DNA from: Mycobacterium sp. SMC-4
Lineage (GTDB): Bacteria > Actinomycetota > Actinomycetes > Mycobacteriales > Mycobacteriaceae
NCBI RefSeq assembly: GCF_025263265.1
Contig: NZ_CP079869.1
Span: 1,798,001-1,862,000 of the forward strand
Reading direction: 5' to 3'
Length of the DNA stretch: 64,000 nt
Each line of letters opens with the position of its first letter. Within the stretch, counting starts at the first letter, position 1. Shown here in pieces: positions 1 through 8,582 of the stretch. The position numbers were made by a program, and so were the translations under genes. Below the pieces are notes generated by a model. That model did not search any database, was not told the origin of the DNA, and was given only the letters and a program-made list of their open reading frames with translations.

Positions 1-307
1 CGATGCCCATCAACAGCAGCGAAGCGACCAGGGTGGTCTTTCGGCCTGCCCGGTCACCGAAATGCCCGAACAGCACCGAGCCCACTGGACGCGCCACGAA
101 CGCGAGTCCGAAGGTGGCCAGCGATGCCAATAGGGCCGTCGTCGAATCGCTCTTCGGGAAAAACAGGTGCGGGAACACCGAAACGGCGGCGGTGGCGTAG
201 ATGTAGAAGTCGTAGAACTCGATGGTGGTACCGACCATCGACGCGACCACGATGCGTCGTCGCGGAACCCCCGCGACCAGGTCGTCGCCGGCAACGGTAC
301 TGGCCAT
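1..307 (-). CDS. MFS transporter, metabolite:H+ symporter type (partial)
   Basis: The first 102 codons of a gene that runs off the left edge. The ATG at 307-305 follows a strong GGGAGGTG ribosome binding site. The visible protein has an N-terminal membrane segment with the motif TTIEFYDFYIYATAA, then a second segment ending in the MFS loop 2-3 signature GHFGDRAGRKTTL. This pair is typical of the metabolite:H+ symporter branch (shikimate, proline/betaine and alpha-ketoglutarate permeases). The substrate cannot be told from the fragment. It is oriented with ligB, but the 82-bp gap shows no evidence of an operon. Confidence 0.85.
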   Translation of the reverse strand, partial: MASTVAGDDLVAGVPRRRIVVASMVGTTIEFYDFYIYATAAVSVFPHLFFPKSDSTTALLASLATFGLAFVARPVGSVLFGHFGDRAGRKTTLVASLLLMGI

Positions 308-389
308 CAGCGCACCTCCCACGGCGTTGGCAGAGGCACATCATGCCAGCGACCGCGGCGGCGCGGATGATGTACGCCCCGAACAGCCC

Positions 390-1937
390 TCAGTTCGCGC
401 GCTCGTACAGCGCGCGCACGGTGTCAATGGTGTCGGTCTCGGCGGCGGGTTTGTCGTCGCGGTAGCGCACCACCCGAGCGAATCGCAACGCCATGCCGCC
501 GGGGTAGCGCGAGGACGTCTGGATGCCGTCGAAAGCGATCTCGACGACCTGCTCGGGGCGAACCGTCACCACGTAACCGTCGGTGGGGCCGGTGGCCAGC
601 TCGAGGAACCGAGATGTCTGCCAGCTCAGCATCTGGTCGGTCATGCCCTTGAATGTCTTGCCCAGCATCACGAATCCGCCGGTGTGCGGGTCGCGAGCGC
701 CGAGATGAATGTTCGACAACTTGCCGCTGCGCCGCCCTGAACCCCATTCGACTGCCAGCACAACCAGGTCGAGGGTGTGCACAGGCTTGACCTTCAACCA
801 GCCCGCGCCGCGCCGGCCGGCCTCGTAGGTCGCCGTCGGCGACTTCACCATGACACCTTCGTGACCGGCGGCCAGCGTCGCATCCAGAAACCGTTGCGCC
901 GCTCCGGTTTCGGATGCCAGGAGCCGATCGACTCGCCGGCCCACCGGGACGATCGCGTCGAGTGCGGCGATCCGCTGCTGTGCAGGGCGGTCGAGCAGGT
1001 CCACACCGTCGACGTGCAGCAGGTCGAAGAAGAACACCGAAAGCGGCTGAACCTGTGTGCCGGTGGCCGATCCGCTCCGGCGGCCGAAGCGCGAAGCCGT
1101 CACCTGGAACCGGTGCGGGCGTCCGTCCGGCCGCAAGGCGATGGCCTCGGCGTCGGCGATCACGTCGGTGACCGGCAGCGCCAGCACCGCGTCGACCACC
1201 TCGGGCAGCCGCGTGGTGACGTCGTCGAGACTGCGGGTGTAGATCGATACCTCGTGCCCGCGACGATGGACCTGTATTCGCGCGCCGTCGAGCTTCGCCT
1301 CCAATATCGCTGTGCCGCCGAGACGTTGCAGCGCATCACCGACGCTGGTGGCCGGTTGCGCCAACATCGGCCCCACCGGCCGGCCGACCTGCAGGGTGAA
1401 TTGTCCGAGAGCGGCTTCACCGCCCGTCAGCGCGGCCGCGGCGACCGCAGGCAGCTGCCCGCCGAGCATCGCGGCGCGACGCACCGCCTCGGCGGGTATC
1501 CCGGCCGCCGTGGCGACGGCGTCGGCCATCACCCCGGTCAACGCCCCTTGGCGCAGTTCGCCGCTGAGTAGTCTGCGTAGGAAGGTCTGCTCGGCAGCGG
1601 TGGCGGCGCTGAACAAGGCCCCGAGCAATTCGGCGCGCCGGGTCTGCGAGCCCTTACCCGCCACCTGGCCGATCTGTCCGAACCGGGCGTCCACCTCAGA
1701 CACCGTCAGCGACGCGTCTGACGCCGGCGCGGGAAGATTGCGCAGCGCAGCCCAGCCGACACCGATCTGCCGCTGGGTCAGCTCGCCGGACAGCCATGAC
1801 ACCACCACCGCGACCTGCTCGGCATCGCCCGCACCTCCGGCGCGGCCCAGTAACTCGGCGATCCTGGCGATCTTGGCCAGCCGGGACGACGCGGCGCCGA
1901 CCTCGGCGGAGGTGGTCGCGACATCGAGCAGGTGCAC
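390..1937 (-). CDS. ligB: ATP-dependent DNA ligase LigB
   Basis: Seals nicks in duplex DNA using ATP; non-essential in mycobacteria, where NAD-dependent LigA does replication. The protein is 515 aa, against about 507 for M. tuberculosis LigB. The nucleotidyltransferase motif [16 protein letters not shown] places the adenylated lysine at about residue 215. Motif V-like [15 protein letters not shown] and the OB domain follow. I chose the GTG at 1937 because family similarity begins at [13 protein letters not shown]; the open frame continues 75 codons further upstream with arginine-rich sequence unlike the family. The gene is separated by about 60 bp from the upstream molybdoenzyme gene on the same strand. 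Confidence 0.93.
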   Translation of the reverse strand: MHLLDVATTSAEVGAASSRLAKIARIAELLGRAGGAGDAEQVAVVVSWLSGELTQRQIGVGWAALRNLPAPASDASLTVSEVDARFGQIGQVAGKGSQTRRAELLGALFSAATAAEQTFLRRLLSGELRQGALTGVMADAVATAAGIPAEAVRRAAMLGGQLPAVAAAALTGGEAALGQFTLQVGRPVGPMLAQPATSVGDALQRLGGTAILEAKLDGARIQVHRRGHEVSIYTRSLDDVTTRLPEVVDAVLALPVTDVIADAEAIALRPDGRPHRFQVTASRFGRRSGSATGTQVQPLSVFFFDLLHVDGVDLLDRPAQQRIAALDAIVPVGRRVDRLLASETGAAQRFLDATLAAGHEGVMVKSPTATYEAGRRGAGWLKVKPVHTLDLVVLAVEWGSGRRSGKLSNIHLGARDPHTGGFVMLGKTFKGMTDQMLSWQTSRFLELATGPTDGYVVTVRPEQVVEIAFDGIQTSSRYPGGMALRFARVVRYRDDKPAAETDTIDTVRALYERAN

Positions 1938-1999
1938 GAATCCAGCCTGGCACGCCGGTCGGACATCGCGGGAAAGGTCAGGGTCGCGCGCCCGTGAAC

Positions 2000-3517
2000 T
2001 CACCTGACCGCGAACGTGATCGTGTGCCAGCCGGTGGCGCCGTCGGGGATGGGATCGACCCTCTCGGGTGTCTGGGTGTACCCGGCGTTGTCGGTGGCGC
2101 GCACGGCGATCTGGTGAAACCCGGTGTCGCGGGCGTCCCAGTCGAAACTCCACATCCGCCACGTCTGGCCGGAGTAACCATCAGCCAGAGTGGCGGTCTG
2201 CCACGGACCATCGTCGATGCTCACCTCGACGGCGCGGACACCTCGATTCTGCGCCCAGGCCACGCCCCCGAACACCACCGGACCGACGGCGACGTCCTGT
2301 CCGGCCCGCGGTACGTCGACTCGCGAGGCGGTCTTGATCGGACCGCGCTCCGCCCATCCCAATCGTGTCCAGTACGCCTGCGCACGATCGAATCGGCTGA
2401 CCTCCAGGTCGACCACCCACTTGGTCGCCGACACGTAGCCGTACAAGCCGGGGACCACCAGACGCGCCGGATAGCCATGCTCGACGGGAAGGGGTTCACC
2501 GTTCATCCCGACCGCCAGTAGCGCGTTCCCGGCGGTCAGCGCCTCGATCGGAGTCCCGGCCGTGAACCCGTCGACCGACATCGACAGCACCATGTCGGCG
2601 TCGTCGTGAACACCGGCGCGGGCGAGTAGGTCTGAGACCCGATATCCCCTCCACACCGCGTTGGAGACGAGGTTGCCACCCACCAGATTGGAGACGCAGG
2701 TCAACGTGATCACGTCCTCGACCACCTCGAACTCGTCGAGATCGGAGAAGCCAAAGGTGATCTCGCGATCAACCATGCCGTGGATGCGCAGCTGCCAGTC
2801 GTCGCGGCGCAGCTGCGGCACGGTCAACGCGGTGTCGATGCGATAAAAGTCGGCGTTGCTGGTGACAAAGGACGGCAGGTCAACACCGTTGGGCTGCACC
2901 GTCGGCGGTATCGGCGCGGCGGGCACATCCACATCCGGCAACGTGAACGCCTCCCGCTCCCCGGAGACCGACGTGGTCAGACGGCTGATCACGACACCGG
3001 CGACACCGCTGAGCGCGCCGGCCGCCAGAAACCCCAACCCCAGAAGTGAGGCCCGCCGGCCGGGATCGGGGGAGTCGGCCTCAGCGCAGCGCGTGGCGGC
3101 CAGGAAGCGCAACACCACCACGCCGCAGGCGGCGCCGAGCAGGGTCGGGACGATGTCGAGCACGGTCGACCCGGTGCGCGACAGCACCGCCGCACAGCCG
3201 AGAGCGGCGGCCGCCGCGATCATCGCGGTACCGAACGGGCGTCGGGGCTCCTCCACCATGCCCGCGACCGCGGCCAGCAGCGCGATCGCGAGGAGCACCG
3301 ACACCGTCAGGACGGACTTGTTGGCAGTGCCCAACGTCTGGATCGCCCATTCCTTGACCGAGCCCGGTGTCAGCTCGATCACCGACGATCCCACCGCGGT
3401 GCGGACATCGGCATTCGCACCGAACACCACGGCCGTCAGCTGGGCCACGCCGAGGGCGGTGGCGGCTGCGGCGACCCCGCTGAGGGCCCGCAGGCCGACC
3501 GGTCTCATGGGCGCCAA
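2000..3517 (-). CDS. Membrane-anchored sulfite-oxidase-family molybdopterin oxidoreductase
   Basis: A 505-aa protein with roughly five hydrophobic N-terminal segments (about residues 10-32, 68-88, 96-112, 120-140 and 158-180). These are followed by an oxidoreductase molybdopterin domain (about 215-385) and a C-terminal Mo-co dimerisation, immunoglobulin-like domain (about 400-505). The cysteine expected to bind molybdenum is visible at about residue 274 in the motif [13 protein letters not shown]. This architecture is known for actinobacterial membrane proteins that place the Moco domain outside the cell; the true substrate is unknown. There is no b-type heme domain in the sequence and no partner subunit next to it. 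An ATG 9 bp downstream is an alternative start. Confidence 0.88.
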   Translation of the reverse strand: MAPMRPVGLRALSGVAAAATALGVAQLTAVVFGANADVRTAVGSSVIELTPGSVKEWAIQTLGTANKSVLTVSVLLAIALLAAVAGMVEEPRRPFGTAMIAAAAALGCAAVLSRTGSTVLDIVPTLLGAACGVVVLRFLAATRCAEADSPDPGRRASLLGLGFLAAGALSGVAGVVISRLTTSVSGEREAFTLPDVDVPAAPIPPTVQPNGVDLPSFVTSNADFYRIDTALTVPQLRRDDWQLRIHGMVDREITFGFSDLDEFEVVEDVITLTCVSNLVGGNLVSNAVWRGYRVSDLLARAGVHDDADMVLSMSVDGFTAGTPIEALTAGNALLAVGMNGEPLPVEHGYPARLVVPGLYGYVSATKWVVDLEVSRFDRAQAYWTRLGWAERGPIKTASRVDVPRAGQDVAVGPVVFGGVAWAQNRGVRAVEVSIDDGPWQTATLADGYSGQTWRMWSFDWDARDTGFHQIAVRATDNAGYTQTPERVDPIPDGATGWHTITFAVR

Positions 3518-3607
3518 ACTACCGCCGCCGGGAACCCGAAAGCCTTACAGAATGATGATCGGCTAGGTTGCTTTACGATTCGAGCACTTTTTGGAAAGGG
3601 GATTGGC

Positions 3608-4375
3608 GTGGAGATCTCGGGCAAGAAGGCCATCGTCGTCGGCGGAGCCTCCGGCTTCGGCAAGGCGACGGCGGAGCTGCTGGCGCAGCGCGGCGCGGAC
3701 GTCGCGGTGCTGGACCGTCCGCAGTCCAAGGGTAAGGAAGTGGCCGATGCGATCGGCGGCTCCTTCGTCGAGGTCGACATCACCGATTTCGAGGGCACCG
3801 AAAAGGTGCTGCAGCAGACGATCGACGCGCTGGGCGCACTGCACATCATCGTCACCACCGCCGGCGGCGGCATCGCCGAGCGCACGGTCAAAAAGGACGG
3901 CCCGCACAGCTTGGAGTCCTTCCGTAAGTCCATCGACCTCAACCTCATCGGTACCTTCAACATCAGCCGGCTGGCCGGTTGGCAGATGAGCCAGCAGGAT
4001 CTGGTCGATGACGAGCAGGAGGAGCGCGGCGTCATCATCAACACCGCCTCGATCGCGGCGTTCGAGGGACAGATCGGCCAGGTCGCCTACACCGCGTCCA
4101 AAGCGGCGATCGCCGGGATGAGCCTGACGATGGCCCGCGACATGGGCAGCCTCGGTATCCGGGCGCTGGCGATCGCGCCGAGCCTGTTCGCCACCGGCCT
4201 GACCGAGGGCATTCCCGACGAATACGTCAAGGCGCTGACCAAGGACGCGGCGTTCCCGAAGCGCCTCGGCAAGCCGGAGGAATACGCCAAGTTGGTCGCC
4301 GCAATCGTGGAGAACCCGATGCTCAACGGCCAGTGCCTGCGCCTGGACGCCGGCCAGCGCTTCGCCCCGAAGTAG
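3608..4375 (+). CDS. Short-chain dehydrogenase, 3-hydroxyacyl-CoA dehydrogenase type II-like
   Basis: A classical SDR of 255 aa, probably oxidising a 3-hydroxyacyl-CoA or similar alcohol with NAD. The N-terminal cofactor motif is VVGGASGFGKAT (residues 11-22), and aspartate in AVLDRP marks NAD preference. The catalytic Ser-Tyr-Lys set is in NTASIAAFEG and YTASKAAIAG. An AGGSG-like helix and TTAGGG stand in the expected places. The GTG start follows GGAAAGGGG. It resembles the HSD17B10-type mycobacterial SDR (Rv1144-like), so a role in fatty acid or sterol side-chain oxidation is an inference. A CCGGACA hairpin follows the stop codon. Confidence 0.88.
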   Translation: MEISGKKAIVVGGASGFGKATAELLAQRGADVAVLDRPQSKGKEVADAIGGSFVEVDITDFEGTEKVLQQTIDALGALHIIVTTAGGGIAERTVKKDGPHSLESFRKSIDLNLIGTFNISRLAGWQMSQQDLVDDEQEERGVIINTASIAAFEGQIGQVAYTASKAAIAGMSLTMARDMGSLGIRALAIAPSLFATGLTEGIPDEYVKALTKDAAFPKRLGKPEEYAKLVAAIVENPMLNGQCLRLDAGQRFAPK

Positions 4376-4396
4376 ACACCGCGCGACCTTCACCTG

Positions 4397-4426
4397 CCGG
4401 ACAGTCGCTTTCGGGGCGTTGTCCGG
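4397..4426. terminator. Possible hairpin terminator after the SDR gene
   Basis: CCGGACA at 4397-4403 pairs perfectly with TGTCCGG at 4420-4426 across a 16-nt interior that can add short CGC/GCG pairing. It lies 22 bp after the SDR stop and before the next gene on the same strand. There is no long T-run, so termination is only an inference. Confidence 0.45.
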
Positions 4427-4459
4427 TTCGGTCCTTGAGTGCCGGGGCGACCTGACACG

Positions 4460-5521
4460 ATGTCGGGCATGTCCGTGGACGCCACGCTCAGCGAGTCCGA
4501 TCAGCGCGCACTGCAGGGCTGGATCCGACGAACCGGCCTCGGGTCCACGGTGTCCGACGTCGCGCCGCTGACCGGTGGGTCGCAGAACATCGTGGTGCGT
4601 CTGCTTGTCGACGGCCGCCCGATGGTGTTGCGACGCCCGCCTGAGCATCCACGGCCCACCAGCGACAACACCATGCGTCGTGAGATCGCGGTGCTGACCA
4701 CGTTGAAAGGCACCAGCGTGCCGCATCCGGAGTTGATCGCCGGCTGTGAAGACCTCGATGTGCTCGGCGTGGTGTTCTACCTGATGGAGGCCGTCGACGG
4801 GTTCAACCCCGGCACCGAGGTCGGTGACGCGTACCTGAGAAATCCGCAGATGCGCCATCGAGTGGGTCTGTCGTATGCCGCCAGCCTGGCCCGGCTGGGC
4901 GACGTGCCGTGGGAGGGCAGCCCGCTGGCCCGGATCAAACGCCCGGGATCGTTTCTGGCCCGTCAGGTTCCGCAGTTCTTGCGGCTGCTCGAAAGCTACC
5001 GCCACGACCACTACGCGCCCGAATCCTTCCCGTCGGTGCATGCGCTGGCCGACTGGCTCGAACAGCATCGCCCCCCGGACTCCGAGCCCGGCATCATGCA
5101 CGGCGACGCGCACCTGAACAACGTGCTGCTGCGCCGCGAGGTCCCGGAACTGGCGGCGTTCATCGACTGGGAGATGTGCACCGTCGGCGACCCGCTGCTC
5201 GACCTGGGTTGGATGCTGATCTGCTGGCCCGACGGACCCAACCCGATCGACGTCGGGTCCGCGCTATCGGCTCTCGGCGGGCTGGCCACCCGCGCCGAAC
5301 TGCTCGAGGCCTACCGCGACACCGGCGGCAGACCCACCCACCACGTCGATTGGTACATGACGATGGCCTGTTTCAAACTCGCGATCGTGATCGAGGGCAC
5401 CTGGTCGCGGTACCTGGCCGGGCAGGCGAGCTCCGAAGCCGGCGAGCGATTGCACACTTCGGCGCAGAACCTGGTCGAACTGGGCACCCAGGTCGCGCGA
5501 GGGGACAATCCGTTCCTCTGA
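4460..5521 (+). CDS. Aminoglycoside phosphotransferase-fold (acyl-CoA dehydrogenase-associated) kinase-like protein
   Basis: A 353-aa APH-family protein. Visible motifs are the nucleotide-loop region LTGGSQNIVVRLLVDGRPMVLRRP, with the ATP-contacting residues in VLRRPPE, the Brenner motif GIMHGDAHLNNVLLR (catalytic Asp) and FIDWEMCTVGDPLLDLGW (metal-binding Asp). Mycobacteria have many paralogues of this type, often next to acyl-CoA dehydrogenase genes and resembling the ACAD10/11 kinase domain, which phosphorylates 4-hydroxyacyl-CoA. No dehydrogenase gene adjoins it here. The ATG at 4460 is taken as the start; another in-frame ATG lies at 4469 (MSVDATLS). Confidence 0.85.
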   Translation: MSGMSVDATLSESDQRALQGWIRRTGLGSTVSDVAPLTGGSQNIVVRLLVDGRPMVLRRPPEHPRPTSDNTMRREIAVLTTLKGTSVPHPELIAGCEDLDVLGVVFYLMEAVDGFNPGTEVGDAYLRNPQMRHRVGLSYAASLARLGDVPWEGSPLARIKRPGSFLARQVPQFLRLLESYRHDHYAPESFPSVHALADWLEQHRPPDSEPGIMHGDAHLNNVLLRREVPELAAFIDWEMCTVGDPLLDLGWMLICWPDGPNPIDVGSALSALGGLATRAELLEAYRDTGGRPTHHVDWYMTMACFKLAIVIEGTWSRYLAGQASSEAGERLHTSAQNLVELGTQVARGDNPFL

Positions 5522-5525
5522 CCGG

Positions 5526-6296
5526 TCACCGGTAGGCGTCCCAACCGAGCTGCACGGCCAGCGCCAACCCGGACAACCCGATCGCGATCCGCATCGGTCC
5601 GGACGGCGCGTGCCGGACCACCACCGGACCCAGCCGCGAGCCGAGCAGACACCCGAGACCCAGCACGATCGCGGCGTCCCAGCGAACCGGCGCGACCACC
5701 ACGAAGATGACCGCGGCCACCGCGTTGGCAGTACCCAGCAGGACGTTCTTGGCGGCGTTGGCCACCGCAAGGTGCGCCCGTCCGGCGCGCAGCAGCAGTG
5801 CCAGCAGCAGCACGCCGGCTGCCGCGCCGAAGTAACCCCCGTACACGCAGATGCCCAGGATCGCCGCGCCCTGCAGGTACCGCGTCCGTCGCTGCCGACG
5901 CGCGCTCACCACGATGCCGGACCGGACCGTCACCGGTAGCAGAATCGCCACCGAGGCGACAGCGAGGAGAACCGGTACCGCTTTCTCGAACCCTTCGGCC
6001 GGCGTGGACAGCAGCAGGATTGCCCCCGCCGCGCCACCGGCCGCAGCCACCGGGATGAGTCGTTTCAGCTCGGCACCCTGACCGGCCAGTTCGGGCCGCG
6101 AGCCCGCGATCGAACCGACGGCGTTGAAGACCAGCGCGGTGGTGTTCGTGACATTGGCCGCGACCGGTGGCAGGCCGATCAACAGCAGGGCCGGGTACGT
6201 CGCCACCGAGGCCAGGCCGGCGATGCTGCCGGTCAGGCCGCCGAGCACACCGGCGCCGGCCAACAACAGCGCCTGTACCCATGACATCTCGGCCAT
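5526..6296 (-). CDS. TauE/SafE family sulfite exporter-like membrane protein
   Basis: A 256-aa polytopic membrane protein with about eight hydrophobic segments in two repeats. The family motif GGLTGSIAGLASVATYPALLLIGLPPVAANVTNT is at the N-terminus, and the second-half counterpart GGYFGAAAGVLLLALLL is near the middle. TauE/SafE (DUF81) proteins export sulfite, sulfoacetate or other organic anions; the substrate here is not known. It ends 4 bp from the stop of the convergent phosphotransferase gene and is transcribed away from the LeuA leader region. Confidence 0.88.
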   Translation of the reverse strand: MAEMSWVQALLLAGAGVLGGLTGSIAGLASVATYPALLLIGLPPVAANVTNTTALVFNAVGSIAGSRPELAGQGAELKRLIPVAAAGGAAGAILLLSTPAEGFEKAVPVLLAVASVAILLPVTVRSGIVVSARRQRRTRYLQGAAILGICVYGGYFGAAAGVLLLALLLRAGRAHLAVANAAKNVLLGTANAVAAVIFVVVAPVRWDAAIVLGLGCLLGSRLGPVVVRHAPSGPMRIAIGLSGLALAVQLGWDAYR

Positions 6297-6372
6297 TGTG
6301 TCAACGTTGCGGACTCGCCGCGCACCCCGCGGGGCGGCGCGAAAGTATTTGCGCCGACCAGCTGGACCGGCT

Positions 6373-6378
6373 TAGGAT
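6373..6378 (+). promoter_or_regulatory. -10 element of a leaderless leader-peptide transcript
   Basis: TAGGAT at 6373-6378 is followed by exactly 7 nt and then the GTG of the leader ORF, placing the expected start site on the GTG itself. A weak -35 candidate TTGCGC lies at 6349-6354 with an 18-nt spacer. Confidence 0.6.
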
Positions 6379-6385
6379 CGCGGGC

Positions 6386-6427
6386 GTGCCGAGACGACTC
6401 GTAGTAGCAACCCGCAGCGGGGTCTGA
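6386..6427 (+). CDS. Putative 13-codon attenuation leader peptide (Leu-Val-Val)
   Basis: The ORF GTG..TGA encodes MPRRLVVATRSGV. It has consecutive CTC-GTA-GTA codons for Leu-Val-Val, and GTA is a rare valine codon in DNA this GC-rich. It starts where a leaderless transcript from the TAGGAT box would begin. Its stop codon falls in the loop of a strong hairpin (6410-6452). It ends 72 bp before a gene for a leucine-type regulatory domain. Branched-chain amino acid leader peptides of this size are a known theme upstream of ilv and leu genes in actinobacteria. That it is translated and works by stalling is inference. Confidence 0.55.
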   Translation: MPRRLVVATRSGV

Positions 6428-6472
6428 TCCTGACCGACCCCTCGCTGTGGGTCGTCGCTACTTCGTCGGTCA
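6410..6472 (+). promoter_or_regulatory. Putative ribosome-mediated attenuator with two exclusive hairpins
   Basis: Hairpin A pairs 6410-6423 with 6437-6452, about 13 pairs with a single T bulge and one G-U pair. Hairpin B pairs TGACCGAC (6431-6438) with GTCGGTCA (6465-6472), a perfect 8-bp stem that uses the loop and right arm of A. The two cannot coexist without a knot. The leader-peptide Leu-Val-Val codons lie just before the left arm of A. No U-run follows either stem, so the output (Rho, translation or other) is unresolved. Confidence 0.5.
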
Positions 6473-6499
6473 CCTTCTCACGATCTGCAAGGCCGGCAC

Positions 6500-6979
6500 A
6501 TGACTTCTCAACTTGCCTCGTCTGAGGTGTGTTTCGCTGCTCACATCGACGCTCCGATGCCCCGCGCGTTGCGCGAACACGCCGCGGAGATCTCGTTCGA
6601 GGACTTCCTCGTGGAGTACGCGCCGAGCACCGGTCCGGTCAAGCTTGGGCAGTGGTCGTGCACCGACGACGAGCGCCCCGCCGCGCGGCTCGGGCCGCAG
6701 GCGCGCAACTACCAGGCCACGCTGGCTGTCGGAGACCGCATCACCACCTCGCGCGCGGCCGCATGTGGACCCGTCGCCGCCCTGACCGAGATGCTGCACG
6801 AGTGTGGGGTCGCGGTCGAGATGACCGCGTTTCACCAGTTGCCAGCCGGCACACATACCGCGACCTTCATCCGCGGTAGCCGTGACGGTCGCGATCAGTG
6901 GGCGCTGGGATGGTCACAGGACCCCACCACCTCGGCACTCAAGGCCGTGGTGGCCTGTGCCAACCGGCTGCTGAGCTGA
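6500..6979 (+). CDS. Stand-alone alpha-isopropylmalate synthase regulatory (LeuA C-terminal) domain protein
   Basis: A 159-aa protein lacking any catalytic TIM barrel. The C-terminal two-thirds resembles the leucine-binding allosteric domain of LeuA. The array runs YQATLAVGDRITTSRAAACGPVAALTEMLHECGVAVEM and ends WALGWSQDPTTSALKAVVACANRLL, matching the usual WGVGI...TASLRAVVSAVNR ending of LeuA. The N-terminal 55 residues include a short linker-like SFEDFLVEYAP. An AAGG Shine-Dalgarno sequence stands about 10 nt before the ATG. A leucine-sensing role, or assembly with a full-length LeuA or homocitrate synthase encoded elsewhere, is inferred from the fold and from the upstream leader peptide. 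Confidence 0.75.
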   Translation: MTSQLASSEVCFAAHIDAPMPRALREHAAEISFEDFLVEYAPSTGPVKLGQWSCTDDERPAARLGPQARNYQATLAVGDRITTSRAAACGPVAALTEMLHECGVAVEMTAFHQLPAGTHTATFIRGSRDGRDQWALGWSQDPTTSALKAVVACANRLLS

Positions 6980-6983
6980 CCTC

Positions 6984-8465
6984 TCAGTGCAGCGGGCGCA
7001 GCATGATCGGCATGCCGTCGATCGGCACCGACATCCCGCCGTGGTCGTAGCGCGGGGTGTAGTTCGGGTGCACCAGTTCCAACCGGTACTTGCGCAGCAG
7101 GCGGTGCATGACCGTCTTGATCTCCAGCTGGCCGAACACCATGCCGATGCACTTGTGCGCGCCGCCACCGAACGGCGCGAACGCGTACCGGTGTTTCTTG
7201 TGCTCATTGCGCGGCTCGGCGAATCGCTCCGGGTCGAACTTCTCCGGGTCGGTCCACAGCTCGGGGAGCCGGTGGTTGAGCGAGGGCCAGGTCATGATGT
7301 TGGTGCCGGCCGGAATGAAGTAGCCGAGTAGCTCGGTGTCGCGCACGGCCTGGCGGAAGTTGAACGGCAGCGGCGTCATCATCCGCAGCGCCTCATTGAT
7401 CACCAGGTCGTAGGTCTCGAGCTTTTCGAGTGCTTCGATGTCCAGCGGGCCGTCGCCGATTCGGGCCGACTCGTCGCGGCAGCGGTCCTGCCACTCGGGA
7501 TTGGCGGCCAGGTGGTAGGCCATCGTGGTCAACGTCGAGGTGGAGGTGTCGTGCGCCGCCATCATCAGGAAGATCATGTGGCTGACGACGTCCTCGTCGG
7601 TGAAGCTGCGACCCTCTTCGTCTTGCGCATGGCATAGGACGCTGAACATGTCGGTGCTCTCCGAGGCGCGCTTTCCGGCGATGCGGGCGTTGAAGTAATT
7701 CTCCAGCGTCTTGCGCGCCTGAATACCCCGCCACCAGGTCAGCGGCGGTACGGGCTTGCGCACGATCGCATTGCCCGCCCGGGTGGTGGTGGTGAACGCC
7801 TCGTTGACCGTGGTGACCAGCTCGGTGTCGGTGCCCGCCTCGTGGCCCATGAACACCACCGACGCGATGTCGAGGGTGAGTTCCTTGACCGCGGGATGGA
7901 ACAGGAACCGGGGGTCGTTGGCCACCCAATCGTCGGCCACGACCGATGACGCCACCGAGTCGATGTGCTCGACGTAGCCGGCCAGCCGGGTGCGGGTGAA
8001 AGCCTCCTGCATGATGCGGCGGTGATACAGGTGGTCGTCGAAGTCGCGCAACATCAGCCCGCCCTCGAAGAACGGGCCGATCACCGGGTCCCATGCGCGC
8101 TGCGAGAAGTCCTTGTTGCGGTTGGTGAACACCGCCTGCGTCGCATCGGGGCCCAGTGCCGCGACGGCCGGTAGCACCTGGGAGCCGGAGTAGTAGATCG
8201 GTCCGTACCGACGGTACTGGTGCAGGATGAAATCCGGACCGCCGCGGAACATCTCGATCATGTGCGCGATCACCGGTAGACCGTTGTCTCCCTTGACCGC
8301 TTTGAGTCCGCTGCCGGCGGGCGGCTCGGCCAGTGTGATCTCTTTGAATTCGGTCTCGAGGAGCTTCTTCTCCAGTGCGCCCATACCCGGGATCGTGACC
8401 GGCGTCGGCTTGAGCCGTCGTTTTGCCTGGTCAATCCAGTAGTCTTTGGTGCTGATCGTCGCCAT
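6984..8465 (-). CDS. cyp136: Cytochrome P450, CYP136 family
   Basis: A 493-aa P450 monooxygenase. The oxygen-binding I-helix is MMAAHDTSTSTLT and the K-helix ExxR lies in NEALRMMTP. The heme loop FAPFGGGAHKCIG places the cysteine ligand at about residue 439. Overall sequence and neighbours match M. tuberculosis CYP136 (Rv3059), recalled and not searched. Its physiological substrate is not established. The ATG at 8465 is preceded by CAGGAGCG; the open frame extends 26 codons further but that part lacks family similarity. The gene is divergent from a TetR regulator, with an 18-bp inverted repeat between them. Confidence 0.93.
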   Translation of the reverse strand: MATISTKDYWIDQAKRRLKPTPVTIPGMGALEKKLLETEFKEITLAEPPAGSGLKAVKGDNGLPVIAHMIEMFRGGPDFILHQYRRYGPIYYSGSQVLPAVAALGPDATQAVFTNRNKDFSQRAWDPVIGPFFEGGLMLRDFDDHLYHRRIMQEAFTRTRLAGYVEHIDSVASSVVADDWVANDPRFLFHPAVKELTLDIASVVFMGHEAGTDTELVTTVNEAFTTTTRAGNAIVRKPVPPLTWWRGIQARKTLENYFNARIAGKRASESTDMFSVLCHAQDEEGRSFTDEDVVSHMIFLMMAAHDTSTSTLTTMAYHLAANPEWQDRCRDESARIGDGPLDIEALEKLETYDLVINEALRMMTPLPFNFRQAVRDTELLGYFIPAGTNIMTWPSLNHRLPELWTDPEKFDPERFAEPRNEHKKHRYAFAPFGGGAHKCIGMVFGQLEIKTVMHRLLRKYRLELVHPNYTPRYDHGGMSVPIDGMPIMLRPLH

Positions 8466-8509
8466 TGAACGCTCCTGAACAGAAGTGCTTGTGGTGGATG
8501 TCACCTTCA

Positions 8510-8545
8510 CCCCATCCTGGTGGGGAGACTTGACGCATGTCAAGT
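8510..8545. promoter_or_regulatory. Candidate TetR operator between cyp136 and its divergent regulator
   Basis: ACTTGAC at 8528-8534 and GTCAAGT at 8539-8545 are perfect 7-bp arms with a 4-nt spacer. The left arm contains TTGACG, a good -35 for the regulator gene. A second repeat, CCCCA 8510-8514 with TGGGG 8521-8525, adjoins it. Position and symmetry suit a TetR autoregulatory site. Confidence 0.55.
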
Positions 8546-8582
8546 TTGAGCGAGCTCAGTTCCGATGACAAGGTCTGGAGTC

